Shown: positions 15,516 to 24,000, counted from the stretch's first letter. The stretch: DNA of 27,519 nt from Prevotellaceae bacterium UBA7017 (GCA_002449535.1 DJWZ01000041.1:1-27519), one strand, 5' to 3'. The notes: a model not told the origin generated them from the letters alone. Translations and numbers: made by a program.

Positions 15516-15881
15516 TTAGTTGTTTCTATTGTTTGTTTGCACTTCGTTATTGTTGCTGTTCCTTGTCCTTTCATTTCTGTTTGTGCGCTCTCTTCTTTGT
15601 GGAGAAGAATTGTTGTTACCGGAAAAACTGCTGGTGAAGCTACTTCGCATTCCACCCGTAACACCAGATCTGCGCATATTGCCTACAGATGAACGTGAAG
15701 ACTCAGAATCTCGAAAGTTCCTGTTTCGGTTATTTGTATTGTTGACTGTAGAGCGGGTGCTGCTTGAGCGCATGTTTGAGGTTCTGTCATTATGTTGATA
15801 TTCATTATCAGATATATTATGACAATATCCTCCTGTCAGCATGCAGAGAATCATTATTGTAGTGGTGATAATCTTTTTCAT
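15516..15881 (-). CDS. exported Arg/Asn/Ser-rich low-complexity protein
   Basis: A 121-residue protein that I do not recognise as a known family. A signal peptide (MKKIITTTIMILCMLTGGYC) is followed by a mature part that is almost entirely Arg, Asn and Ser and likely disordered and very basic. A VTGGMRSSFTSSFSG stretch in the second half resembles the C-terminal repeats (FSGGMRSS, GGMRSS) of the exported protein at 23060-23971, and the two genes share an unusual promoter layout. It is the first gene of a unit with trxB 20 bp downstream. A basic envelope protein that binds nucleic acid or anionic polymer is possible, but there is no direct evidence. Confidence 0.7.
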   Translation of the reverse strand: MKKIITTTIMILCMLTGGYCHNISDNEYQHNDRTSNMRSSSTRSTVNNTNNRNRNFRDSESSRSSVGNMRRSGVTGGMRSSFTSSFSGNNNSSPQRRERTNRNERTRNSNNNEVQTNNRNN

Positions 15882-15921
15882 GATTTTTATTCATTTTTTT
15901 CTTTCTGTTTATTATTTTTTG

Positions 15922-15987
15922 CAAAATTAACCACTTCTTTGTTCTCTGGAAAACGTTTTTCCCTACAATAACAGAGGAAATTCCCTA
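15922..15987 (-). promoter_or_regulatory. direct-repeat promoter (TAGGGAA pair) of the small exported gene and trxB
   Basis: On the minus strand: TAGGGAA (15981-15987), a second TAGGGAA exactly 22 bp further (15959-15965), then 29 bp to TAATTTTG (15922-15929), which matches TAnnTTTG. At the usual TTTG position there is only TTTT. The distal repeat abuts the dnaG stop codon. The arrangement matches base for base in spacing the one at 24001-24066. Direct repeats two helical turns apart just upstream of a weak core promoter suggest an activator site. Confidence 0.65.
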
Positions 15988-17991
15988 TCATGCTTTCAGG
16001 CTGCCTCCTATCTTCTTTGCTATAGCTGTAAGTATCTTTTCCGTATTTTGTAATTCGACAATGAGTTCCATTTGTCTTTCGGAATCTGTGGTGGTCTTTA
16101 TCTCGTTACGTATTTTTGTCAGTTTGTTTGTTATATATTCGCGTCGGAATTCGTAGAGCAGATGTTCTATCTTATCGCGAAGTTGTTCAATGGATAGCTT
16201 TACTTCCATACTTTTTGACAATGTGATAGCATCTGATGTCAGTTTTATCGCTAAACTGGATATGTCGTAATCAGGGTGGCTTGTGAAATAGTGTTCGCAT
16301 GAGAAGTTCTCTTCCCCTGTATGTTCTACAGCTTCCTGCAGGATGTCGTTATACATTTGGTTGGAGAATTGCAGGTTGTCTGCTTCGAGGTTATATTGTA
16401 TAAACTGTGCCACAGTCAGCGAGATGGTATTGCCATCGTTATCTGTGATGTTATCATATAGTATTTTCTCCCCATGCTGTATTATCATTTTTATCAGCAG
16501 GTCGGCAGATGTCTCCCTCTTTCTGCTTTTATATTGCTGTGCATCAGGTTTGGGTATCGTTGTTGTTTGCGTGGCAGGATTCTTTACATTATCCAATAGA
16601 CCATGCTTAGGGTATTCCTGATATTCCTTTGCTCGCTGCTGTTCTCGCAATTCAGCTTTTCGTTCTTCCTCTCTATAGGAGCGAATCTCTTCATTCATCT
16701 TTGTTGTCAGCGTCTGCTCGCTGAATCCCAGTCGTGCAGAGCAGTCTTGGATGTATGCATCCCTCACTATAGGGTCACCTATCACACTGACACTCTTTAT
16801 GATGCTGCTGATGGCTTCTGAGCGTTCATGCGGGTCGGTAACACCATCCAACAGCACCTTTGTCTTGAATGCAATGAAGTCCATCTGGTGGTCTTTGATG
16901 TATGCCCTGAATTCCTCTGCTGTATTCTTCTTCGCAAATTCGTCAGGGTCTTGTCCATCGGGCAGTAGCATCACTTTTACATTCATGCCCTCCTTCAGAA
17001 GCATGTCGGTGCCTCTCAATGCTGCTTTGATACCAGCTGCATCACCGTCATATAGGAGCACAATGTTTGAGGTGAAGCGATGGAGTATGTGTATCTGGTG
17101 TTCGGAAAGGGCTGTACCGCTGTTGGCAACGACGTTTTCTATACCACATTGGTGCATAGAGATGACGTCGGTATATCCCTCTACCATATAGACGAGATTC
17201 TCTTTGGCGATGGTTTTCTTCGCCTGAAAGATGCCATAGAGTTCGTGGTCTTTATGGAATATGTCAGAATCGGGAGAGTTGACATATTTCTGATTTATAC
17301 CCTTTGTGCGTGAGTCGAGCACTCGTCCTCCGAAGGCTACCACCTTTCCGGAAATTCCTATCCAAGGGAATATTGCCCTTCCGTAAAAGCGGTCGAAGGG
17401 TAGTGTGGACTTTGAATTCTCTATGTTGTAGCATAGTCCCACTTTCAGCAAGTATTCTGCCTTATATCCCTGTTTCAGTGCTGCGTCAGCCATTGCGTGC
17501 CTGTCGTTGAGACAGAATCCCAGGCGGAATTTCTCTATGATGTCATCCCTTATTCCCCTTGAACGGAAATATTGCAGTCCGACGGCTCTTCCGTCAACGT
17601 CGTTTTGCAGTATGTCCTTAAAATAGTTTGCTGCCCATTCATTGACGATGAACATTGCTTCGCGTTCCGACTGCTCTTTCTTCTGTTCGTCGGTAAGTTC
17701 GGTTTCCTGTATCTCTATGTGATATTTGTTTGCTAGCCAGCGCAGAGCCTCCGGATATGTCAGTTGCTCGTGCTTCATGATAAAGCTTACGCTGTCGCCG
17801 CCTTCTCCGCAAACGAAGCAATGGCATGAGCGTCGGGTGGGGGATACATAGAACGACGGGGTGTGGTCGTTATGGAAAGGACATAAGCCACGATAGTTTA
17901 TCCCCACTTTCTTCAGGGATACGAAATCGGATACCACATCAACGATGTCTGCGGTGTCTTTTATGCGTTCTATGGTGGCTCTGTCTATCAT
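15988..17991 (-). CDS. dnaG: DNA primase
   Basis: A 667-residue bacterial primase that makes RNA primers at the replication fork. The N-terminal zinc ribbon has Cys37-x2-His40 and Cys58-x2-Cys61 (CPFH and CFVC). The catalytic core and Toprim domain follow, with MVEGYTDVISMHQ (about 270-282) holding the conserved Glu and LLYDGDAAG holding the acidic metal-binding pair. The C-terminal third is the helicase-interaction region, poorly conserved as usual. It is the last gene of the glsB-like, DUF3822, rsmD, dnaG unit, with a 4-bp ATGA overlap with rsmD. Confidence 0.97.
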   Translation of the reverse strand: MIDRATIERIKDTADIVDVVSDFVSLKKVGINYRGLCPFHNDHTPSFYVSPTRRSCHCFVCGEGGDSVSFIMKHEQLTYPEALRWLANKYHIEIQETELTDEQKKEQSEREAMFIVNEWAANYFKDILQNDVDGRAVGLQYFRSRGIRDDIIEKFRLGFCLNDRHAMADAALKQGYKAEYLLKVGLCYNIENSKSTLPFDRFYGRAIFPWIGISGKVVAFGGRVLDSRTKGINQKYVNSPDSDIFHKDHELYGIFQAKKTIAKENLVYMVEGYTDVISMHQCGIENVVANSGTALSEHQIHILHRFTSNIVLLYDGDAAGIKAALRGTDMLLKEGMNVKVMLLPDGQDPDEFAKKNTAEEFRAYIKDHQMDFIAFKTKVLLDGVTDPHERSEAISSIIKSVSVIGDPIVRDAYIQDCSARLGFSEQTLTTKMNEEIRSYREEERKAELREQQRAKEYQEYPKHGLLDNVKNPATQTTTIPKPDAQQYKSRKRETSADLLIKMIIQHGEKILYDNITDNDGNTISLTVAQFIQYNLEADNLQFSNQMYNDILQEAVEHTGEENFSCEHYFTSHPDYDISSLAIKLTSDAITLSKSMEVKLSIEQLRDKIEHLLYEFRREYITNKLTKIRNEIKTTTDSERQMELIVELQNTEKILTAIAKKIGGSLKA

Positions 17992-18533
17992 CTGAATAGT
18001 GTGAAGTTCACGCTGCCGTATGAGCGGTGCTCAACAAATCGTGGGTGGGAGGAGAAATCGTTCTGCTTACCGTGTTCGAAGACGAAGATGCCTCCATCCT
18101 TCAGTAGCGGCAGTGCTTTGTCTGGTATCTCTGCAAGTGTAGGGAGGGCATATGGCGGATCGGCAAATATGAAGTCAAATTGCTTCTTGCATGTTTTCAG
18201 GAATTTGAATACATCGCCCTTGATGAGAGTGTGGTTTAGCATGGCATCAGCATTGGCGTCTGTTGATAGTTTGCCAATACATTGCTGTATGAATCGGGCG
18301 TGGTCACGGTCTAACTCCACACTGACAACGCTGCTGCATCCCCGTGACAGCAGTTCCAATGATATGCTTCCCGTTCCGGCAAACAGGTCAAGGGCAGAGG
18401 TGTCTTCAAAATCAATATACCACTGGAGCACATTGAAGATGTTCTCCTTGGCAAAGTCTGTCGTCGGACGAGCCTTGAAACTGCGCGGCACATCAAAATG
18501 CCGTCCTTTATATTTGCCTGTTACAATACGCAC
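17988..18533 (-). CDS. rsmD: 16S rRNA (guanine966-N2)-methyltransferase
   Basis: A 181-residue SAM-dependent methyltransferase that methylates G966 of 16S rRNA. The N-terminal MRIVTGKYKGRHFDVP and RPTTDFAKENIFN, the SAM loop DLFAGTGS (about 49-56) and the catalytic DPPY (125-128) are all diagnostic. The start at 18533 lies within the last 13 bp of the DUF3822 gene, and its stop overlaps the dnaG start by 4 bp, so the three genes are translationally coupled. Confidence 0.95.
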   Translation of the reverse strand: MRIVTGKYKGRHFDVPRSFKARPTTDFAKENIFNVLQWYIDFEDTSALDLFAGTGSISLELLSRGCSSVVSVELDRDHARFIQQCIGKLSTDANADAMLNHTLIKGDVFKFLKTCKKQFDFIFADPPYALPTLAEIPDKALPLLKDGGIFVFEHGKQNDFSSHPRFVEHRSYGSVNFTLFR

Positions 18534-19243
18534 TCTTTTACCTCCTCTATGAATTTGCTTAATTTCTCATGCAGCCCAGCAGGTATTTCTCCGCATAGTG
18601 AGAGAGCGTCTGTGTCCTTGTTCATGCCGAGCTGTTTCCATACATATAAAATGTAATAGAGCATGTTGTCGGTATTCTGCATACTGAACGAGTTGGCATA
18701 TCTGAAACGATGTTGCTCAAAATAGCAGATGTTCATCACATCGTTATAGAAGTAAACAAACAGGTTCCTGTCCTGGGTGCCTTTGAAATAATTCTTGTAT
18801 AAGGTTTGCCAAACTGGTATGATGTTGTTTTCTACCTCTATCTCAGAACAGTTGTCCTCAACAACCATTTTCAGGTCTTTGTTGAGAGGGTAAATAGCAA
18901 CGGCATCGAGTAGGGAAATCTCTTTTACCAGTTTCTCGTCATATTTATATCCTTTTATAGTGATGTCGTATGTCGATTCTGGGTCGAACTCCTCTTCGAC
19001 GGGGATTAGGACGACAGGAGTGGAGACTTTCAGCACGGCGTGAATACAAGGGATGCCGTCCTTTGTAGTCTTCGCCGCCTTCATGTATGACTGCTCACGG
19101 AATACTTCACGCAGGTTTGCTGCAATAGACATCTTTTTGTCGATGGCATACTCATGCTCTGCTGTAGTGCCGTCAGTTTCTGTAATCGTAAATATGAACT
19201 TGTCGTTACGGATATTTATTATGATTTTCTTTATGTCGGTCAT
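18521..19243 (-). CDS. DUF3822 family protein
   Basis: A 240-residue cytoplasmic protein of DUF3822, a family found in Bacteroidetes and typically next to rsmD, as here. It has the actin/hexokinase-like strand pattern of the family in two halves (KFIFTITETDG near the N-terminus, then NLFVYFYNDVMNICYF at about 160-175) and a C-terminal FAYA/RYAN-type segment followed by a helical region. No catalytic residues are evident. Function is unknown. It lies 16 bp after the glsB-like gene and overlaps rsmD by 13 bp. Confidence 0.8.
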   Translation of the reverse strand: MTDIKKIIINIRNDKFIFTITETDGTTAEHEYAIDKKMSIAANLREVFREQSYMKAAKTTKDGIPCIHAVLKVSTPVVLIPVEEEFDPESTYDITIKGYKYDEKLVKEISLLDAVAIYPLNKDLKMVVEDNCSEIEVENNIIPVWQTLYKNYFKGTQDRNLFVYFYNDVMNICYFEQHRFRYANSFSMQNTDNMLYYILYVWKQLGMNKDTDALSLCGEIPAGLHEKLSKFIEEVKECVL

Positions 19244-19259
19244 GGGGCGTAAAGTTGTT

Positions 19260-19502
19260 TTAGCCTTTTATTCTTGCTGCAATCCAAAGTATTACGACAG
19301 CACCTATTACGGCTGTGCCAAGTTGTCCGAGGATGCCTCCCCACGAGATGTCGAGAAGGTCGAAAATCCATCCGCCAACGATACCGCCGAATATTCCGAG
19401 AAACAGATTCCACCAACAGCCGTCACTCCTCCTGTCCATCAACTTGTTGGCACACAAGCCTGCCAAGATACCGATAATTATAGATCCAATAAGTCCGCTC
19501 AT
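19260..19502 (-). CDS. GlsB/YeaQ/YmgE family small membrane protein
   Basis: An 80-residue, glycine-rich protein with three membrane segments, matching the transglycosylase-associated (GlsB/YeaQ/YmgE) family. It opens with a helix containing IIGILAGLCANKLM, and a GCWWNLFLGIFGGIVGGWIFDLLDI block forms the second. Members are often stress-induced; the exact role is unknown. A well-formed promoter (19531-19562) lies 28 bp upstream, and the gene heads a four-gene unit that ends with dnaG. Confidence 0.9.
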   Translation of the reverse strand: MSGLIGSIIIGILAGLCANKLMDRRSDGCWWNLFLGIFGGIVGGWIFDLLDISWGGILGQLGTAVIGAVVILWIAARIKG

Positions 19503-19530
19503 AATTTATTTTATTTTAATATTTTGACTG

Positions 19531-19562
19531 CAAAGATACGATTAAGTGTGTAAAAAAACAAA
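19531..19562 (-). promoter_or_regulatory. promoter of the glsB-like, DUF3822, rsmD, dnaG unit
   Basis: On the minus strand, TTTG (19559-19562), 20 bp, then TATCTTTG (19531-19538): full match in sequence and spacing. The glsB-like start is 28 bp downstream. Confidence 0.8.
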
Positions 19563-19634
19563 TGAGAATGAAAAAAAATAGTATCTAATGGTATTTTGTT
19601 CACATTTTTTTGTTTTTGACGATTATATATTCAT

Positions 19635-19642
19635 TATCTTTG
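19635..19642 (+). promoter_or_regulatory. -7 box before the structured RNA candidate
   Basis: TATCTTTG matches TAnnTTTG. Upstream TTTG boxes are 16 bp (19615-19618) and 22 bp (19609-19612) away, neither at the ideal 19-21. A start at about 19647-19650 would place the RNA candidate immediately at the 5' end. Confidence 0.55.
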
Positions 19643-19644
19643 GA

Positions 19645-19723
19645 GGGGTGTTTCTTGCTCTGAAAAAGATACCCGGGGTTTTATGCCCTGAACCCCGGGT
19701 ATGTTTTCCACCCCTGTTTTTTT
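19645..19723 (+). ncRNA. candidate small RNA or attenuator with nested hairpin and T run
   Basis: This part of the 317-bp gene-free stretch holds a perfect 12-bp stem (19669-19680 with 19691-19702; 10-nt loop). It is extended by G-A-A-A-A/T-T-T-T-C pairing (19662-19666 with 19704-19708) and closed by a GGGGTG/CACCCC stem (19645-19650 with 19709-19714), followed at once by a run of seven T (19717-19723). The order of outer stem then T run is that of an intrinsic terminator. It is either a short RNA of about 75-80 nt or an attenuator in the leader of the helicase gene at 19820. I do not recognise a named Rfam family. Confidence 0.45.
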
Positions 19724-19819
19724 ATCTTTTTGGCGAATGTCAGAATACCTTTTTTCAAGTTGTAAAATAAAAATCTGCAGAAGACGTTTTTATAATAAAT
19801 AAAGTAACTTTTCCTCTGC

Positions 19820-21250
19820 ATGACGACAGCCGCCTTTAAGGAAATAATCCTCACCAATCTTCATTTCCCTCCTACTGCAGACCAGCGCGGGGCAACGGAT
19901 GTGTTTACCTCTTTCATAGCTCAGAGGGATGGCATGCCTGCTATGCTGTTGCGCGGCTCGGCAGGAACGGGAAAGACATCGCTCGTTGCAGCCTTCGTGA
20001 AAACTCTCCAGCAGTTGAAACAGAAGGTTATACTGATGGCTCCCACAGGGCGTGCCGCAAAAGTGCTGGCTTTGAGCAGCGAAACCCCTGCCACAACTAT
20101 CCACAGAAAAATATATCGCCAAAAAAGCCTCGGGGGAGATTTCAGCCTCGACATCAACCTGCATACTGACACATTGTTTATAGTTGACGAGGCTTCCATG
20201 ATTAGTACTGAGCCACAGATTGCCACTGCCGGAATGCCGATGTTCTTAGGAAATGGCGGTGGACTGATAGACGACCTCGTTACCTACGTCTATTCTGGCA
20301 GGAACTGCCGCCTGATGCTTGTAGGCGATACGGCACAGCTGCCGCCTGTAGGAGAGGACGAGGCACCTGCCCTGCGGAAGGAGGTGATAGAGGGCTATGG
20401 CATGAGAGTATTTGAATATGACATCATGGAAGTGGTGCGCCAGAAGTCCGTTTCCGGCATCTTGTGGAATGCAAACCAGATACGCTTTCTCATAACCCAT
20501 GACTCTGCAACAGAACTGCCAAAGATAAAGTTTTCTGGGTTTGCCGACATACAGGTCGTTAATGGCAGCGAATTGATTGAAAGCCTTGAGGAAAGCTACT
20601 ACAGGATGGGCATCGACGATACTGTTGTCATAACCCGCAGCAATAAGCGCGCTACCATATATAATAATGGTATAAGGGCTCGTGTCCTTGACCATGAGGA
20701 TATTCTGACATCAGACGACAGGATAATGATTGTAAAAAACCATTACTTTGAAGAAGAAAATCCCCCCATGCCGTTTATTGCCAATGGCGACCTTGCCGTT
20801 GTCCAGAGGGTGAGAAATACCAGGGAACTATACGGCTTGACCTTTGCCGACCTCACATTGAGCTTTCCTGATTATGACGATATAGAGCTCACCATGACAA
20901 CTATCCTTGATTGCCTTCAGACAGATGCCCCGGCACTTACCACAGAACAGCAACGGCAACTCTTCGAAGGCGTGATGGAAGACTATTCCGACCTGCCTCG
21001 GAAGGATGACAGGCTGAAGGCATTGAAGAAAGACATCTATTACACAGCCCTGCAGGTGAAGTTCGCCTATGCCATAACTTGTCATAAGGCGCAAGGCGGA
21101 CAATGGGGACATGTTTATATTGACCAGGGATATATGACAGACGATATGCTGACCCCTGACTATATCCACTGGCTTTATACAGCCTTCACACGAGCCACAG
21201 AAAAACTGTATTTAGTAAACTGGCCCAAGGAACAAACAAAAGAAGATTGA
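19820..21250 (+). CDS. RecD-like ATP-dependent DNA helicase
   Basis: A 476-residue superfamily 1 helicase of the short RecD/PIF1-like type common in Bacteroidetes. Walker A GSAGTGKT is at 46-53, Walker B DEASM at 123-127, motif III-like LVGDTAQLPPVG at about 172-183, and the C-terminal UvrD_C-type motifs are CHKAQGG (about 421-427) and YTAFTRA (about 453-459). It lacks the long N-terminal region of RecD2, so it is not full RecD2. It is expected to unwind DNA 5' to 3'. A TAACTTTT box about 10 bp before the ATG may give it its own, nearly leaderless transcript. Its end forms one arm of a strong hairpin. Confidence 0.9.
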   Translation: MTTAAFKEIILTNLHFPPTADQRGATDVFTSFIAQRDGMPAMLLRGSAGTGKTSLVAAFVKTLQQLKQKVILMAPTGRAAKVLALSSETPATTIHRKIYRQKSLGGDFSLDINLHTDTLFIVDEASMISTEPQIATAGMPMFLGNGGGLIDDLVTYVYSGRNCRLMLVGDTAQLPPVGEDEAPALRKEVIEGYGMRVFEYDIMEVVRQKSVSGILWNANQIRFLITHDSATELPKIKFSGFADIQVVNGSELIESLEESYYRMGIDDTVVITRSNKRATIYNNGIRARVLDHEDILTSDDRIMIVKNHYFEEENPPMPFIANGDLAVVQRVRNTRELYGLTFADLTLSFPDYDDIELTMTTILDCLQTDAPALTTEQQRQLFEGVMEDYSDLPRKDDRLKALKKDIYYTALQVKFAYAITCHKAQGGQWGHVYIDQGYMTDDMLTPDYIHWLYTAFTRATEKLYLVNWPKEQTKED

Positions 21251-21277
21251 AGCAATTTGCCTCAATCTTCTTTTGTT
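21235..21277. terminator. bidirectional terminator hairpin
   Basis: A perfect 16-bp stem (21235-21250 with 21262-21277; 11-nt loop). The arms are A-rich then T-rich, giving a U run on both strands. The left arm includes the last codons and stop of the helicase gene. It serves the convergent FadL-like gene too. Confidence 0.85.
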
Positions 21278-21281
21278 ATTC

Positions 21282-21317
21282 GTCCAATAGGTCCTATTAG
21301 TCCAATAAGACTTATGA
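21282..21317. repeat. 9-bp tandem repeat, 4 units
   Basis: GTCCAATAG, GTCCTATTA, GTCCAATAA and GACTTATGA start at 21282, 21291, 21300 and 21309, exactly 9 bp apart, between the terminator hairpin and the end of the FadL-like gene. Confidence 0.85.
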
Positions 21318-21322
21318 GTAGC

Positions 21323-23032
21323 CTAAAACTTATAGCTCAGTGTGCAATTAATCTGGTGGCGATTGTTCTTTACTTCCGTTGTTGGAGCTGTGATGTCATA
21401 CCTGTTGTTGTCTGTAATTAAAGTATAATCACAGTATGGATGATACGTTCCTTTCTGTGTGGCATATTGGTATGCTAAATCCAGGTTTACATTTTTACCT
21501 AACAAGAAGCCAAGACCAAATGTAATACGATTAACACCCTTCCAATTTGTATAATCTGCCATACAATATTCATATCCAGGACTGTACATATTCAAACACT
21601 TATAGCCACCTTCTTCATATATTGGACTAACATAATTATAGCCCATGCGAATGGCTACTTCTGGCACAGGCTTTATTTCTGCACCAAGTTTTAAGGTATG
21701 AACCCCCTTGAGAGACTCCTTCGTGTTTTGATCCATATCTTTATCACTATTATAGTTGTCATGATATCTGTCATAGTAATCATAGTAATAACCATCTCTT
21801 ACCTTATTAGTTATAGCACTATAATCAGCAAATTCGTATGTTGCTCCAATAGCAACTTGTGTTCCGAAAGTATGTCCGACAGAAAATCCAAAGCGCCAAG
21901 GTGTATTAATTTTATAGTCATACCGATAATCGTATGTGTTAGGAACCTCATAATTGTCACTATTAAAACTATACATAGTACTTGATTGTACTACTGGTGT
22001 GTTGTCAACCATCTTATATTTAACAGTCTCATAATCACCAACGCCATAAGCATACATCGTACTTGAGCAAGTCAATTTGTACCACGTAGGTGTATTTATA
22101 TATAATCCAATGCGAAATGGAGATTCTTCTATAGGATGGAATATTGCGCCAAATTTTATGTCAAAACCTGTTCCTGTGATAGAGCGATTGTCACGTATAC
22201 CTAATTCATTTGCATTGTTATGTTTGATAGGTGCAGTATAGTAATTAGGTTCTATGTAATTTGCAGTGAGAAGATTTTCTTTGTAATAAGAATCCGAAGA
22301 ATAATTAACATTTTTTATACCAAATGTTATACCTAAGAATATTCTGTTTTTAATATTTCCGCTTATATTGAAGTCAAAGTTGCCAATATATCCAGATATT
22401 TCTCGTTGAGCTAGGTATTTATCACTATTGGCATATGGGTATCCAGAGTATTTTTTATAGACGTCAGGTTCACTTTCATTTTCTGTTCGCGGAATAAAAT
22501 TGTTAAAGGTGTCAAATACGAGTTGATGTGTTATTGGGATATATATATCATTTTCAGTATAACTATATCCAGTAATTGCTGTACTTTTGCTTAGTGAAAC
22601 ACCCTGACCTTCATCATATTCTTGATAAGCACTGAGTATTTGATTAAAGTTGCGACTCTTTTGGAAATTGAAACCGAAATTCAAGAATGATTTCGGAGCT
22701 GTCTGCATAGAATATATTGCACCAATCTGATTAAGGTCAGCATTGGTAATGCCCGATTTATTTAAAATCTGAACATTTGTGTTATCTCCATTTTGTATAG
22801 TGGCACCAGCAGAAACGCCTATCCAAGATCTTCGAAATAATCCAATACCAGCAGGGTTTGTACTCATTGTAGAGATGTCAGCTCCAAGGGCTTCCATAGC
22901 ACCACCCATACCAACATAGCGTGCAGTTCCATTGAGATCAACAGTTGCAATTTGTGCACTCTCATATGTTTCTTGCGCCATTGTCATTATGCTTATAAAG
23001 ACAATAGTAAGACTAATAAATTTCTTCATCAT
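21323..23032 (-). CDS. FadL/OMPP1-like outer-membrane beta-barrel protein
   Basis: A 569-residue outer-membrane protein. A signal peptide (about 1-19, ending MAQ) is followed by the N-terminal block typical of this Bacteroidetes group: LNGTARYVGMGGAMEALGAD, then STNPAGIGLFRRS. This matches the NPAG-type opening of the OMPP1/FadL/TodX superfamily. The remainder alternates as amphipathic beta-strands with many Tyr and Asn, and ends in INCTLSYKF, with a C-terminal Phe as usual for outer-membrane barrels. FadL proteins move hydrophobic molecules; the substrate here is unknown. A second ATG three bases in (23029) is an equally good start. It lies 27 bp downstream of the Trp/Tyr-rich exported gene and probably shares its promoter. 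Confidence 0.85.
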   Translation of the reverse strand: MMKKFISLTIVFISIMTMAQETYESAQIATVDLNGTARYVGMGGAMEALGADISTMSTNPAGIGLFRRSWIGVSAGATIQNGDNTNVQILNKSGITNADLNQIGAIYSMQTAPKSFLNFGFNFQKSRNFNQILSAYQEYDEGQGVSLSKSTAITGYSYTENDIYIPITHQLVFDTFNNFIPRTENESEPDVYKKYSGYPYANSDKYLAQREISGYIGNFDFNISGNIKNRIFLGITFGIKNVNYSSDSYYKENLLTANYIEPNYYTAPIKHNNANELGIRDNRSITGTGFDIKFGAIFHPIEESPFRIGLYINTPTWYKLTCSSTMYAYGVGDYETVKYKMVDNTPVVQSSTMYSFNSDNYEVPNTYDYRYDYKINTPWRFGFSVGHTFGTQVAIGATYEFADYSAITNKVRDGYYYDYYDRYHDNYNSDKDMDQNTKESLKGVHTLKLGAEIKPVPEVAIRMGYNYVSPIYEEGGYKCLNMYSPGYEYCMADYTNWKGVNRITFGLGFLLGKNVNLDLAYQYATQKGTYHPYCDYTLITDNNRYDITAPTTEVKNNRHQINCTLSYKF

Positions 23033-23059
23033 TTTATTTAAATTTATTAATTACAAAAT

Positions 23060-23971
23060 CTATCTGAAGCGACCACCGCCTCTGCTTCCTCCACCGCCAG
23101 AGAAGCCTCTGCTGCTTCGCATTCCGCCTCCGCCAGAGAAACCGCCTCCACTGCTTCTCATTCCCCCAGAGAAGCCTCCTCCGCTGCTTCGAGTTACTCC
23201 AACATTATTTATACCACTTCTGCGTATAGTACTTGTATTGTTGTTGGAGATATTATTTACTCTATTATTTCGATTTCCAAAACCAGAACGAGAACTGTTA
23301 AATTGTCCTGATCCATTTGTGTGTCCTCTAAAACCACTATTGCTACGAGCAGGTCTGAAGTTCCCTCGACTAGAATAGGTAGTAGCATATCCACCTCTAT
23401 AATGTCCATAGCGCACGGGTCTATATCCCCAGTGTCTGCCATACCAGCCTCTTCCGCGCCAGCCCCAGCCACTGTAGTAATACCCCCACGAAGATCCCCA
23501 GTACCAAGGACGGGAATAATAGCCGTAGTGCCAGGACCAACCATAATACCATGGGTCATAGTAATAAGAACCATAGTACCAAGGGTCATAATACCAAGGG
23601 TCGTCAACAACTATGACTGTGGTAGTAGGGCGGTAGCCTTCCCAACGTCTCAGACGCATGTAGTTCTCAAAGTCGTTGATAGATATCGTCACAGAGTCCT
23701 TATTATAATATGGGTCATTCCCATAACGGTATCTGCGGTTGTATTCATCAACATCACGATCCGAACCGCAATAGTCTTTCGGATTATAGGAATAGCTGTC
23801 CTCGTATGGACGATATGATTTATATCCGCCAGAATTATTTGAAGATGATACGGAATTGCCAACTTTCTGAGCTTTCTGTGAGCCGTCAGATGCAAAATAC
23901 ATATCATCGTCCTGTGCCATTACCTGGCAAGCGATAACTGACAACAGATAACTGAAAATTAACTTTTTCAT
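23060..23971 (-). CDS. exported Trp/Tyr/Gly/Arg-rich low-complexity protein
   Basis: A 303-residue protein that I do not assign to a family. It has a signal peptide (about 1-19, ending VMAQ), an acidic and Ser/Asn-rich N-terminal part, a short conventional segment (DSVTISINDFENYMRLRRWEGYRP, about 93-116) and then a tract of about 60 residues dominated by Trp and Tyr with repeated DPWYY units. The C-terminal third is Gly/Ser/Arg-rich with three copies of a GFSGG...MRSS pattern. The Trp/Tyr tract looks like a surface-exposed or polymer-binding region. It sits directly upstream of the FadL-like gene and has the same direct-repeat promoter layout as the 121-residue protein at 15516-15881, with which it shares GGMRSS. 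Confidence 0.75.
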   Translation of the reverse strand: MKKLIFSYLLSVIACQVMAQDDDMYFASDGSQKAQKVGNSVSSSNNSGGYKSYRPYEDSYSYNPKDYCGSDRDVDEYNRRYRYGNDPYYNKDSVTISINDFENYMRLRRWEGYRPTTTVIVVDDPWYYDPWYYGSYYYDPWYYGWSWHYGYYSRPWYWGSSWGYYYSGWGWRGRGWYGRHWGYRPVRYGHYRGGYATTYSSRGNFRPARSNSGFRGHTNGSGQFNSSRSGFGNRNNRVNNISNNNTSTIRRSGINNVGVTRSSGGGFSGGMRSSGGGFSGGGGMRSSRGFSGGGGSRGGGRFR

Positions 23972-24000
23972 ATTTTTACTGATTTTATTGTTTTACGGCA

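Noticed and set aside
18911..18917. Single TAGGGAA inside the DUF3822 gene (also one near 3893 inside purL)
   Set aside because: Neither has a second copy 22 bp away nor a TAnnTTTG box at the right distance; treated as chance.
23060..23210. Possible DNA repeat or CRISPR-like array
   Set aside because: The repetition follows codons for Gly/Ser/Arg repeats in a gene; units are irregular and there are no spacers.
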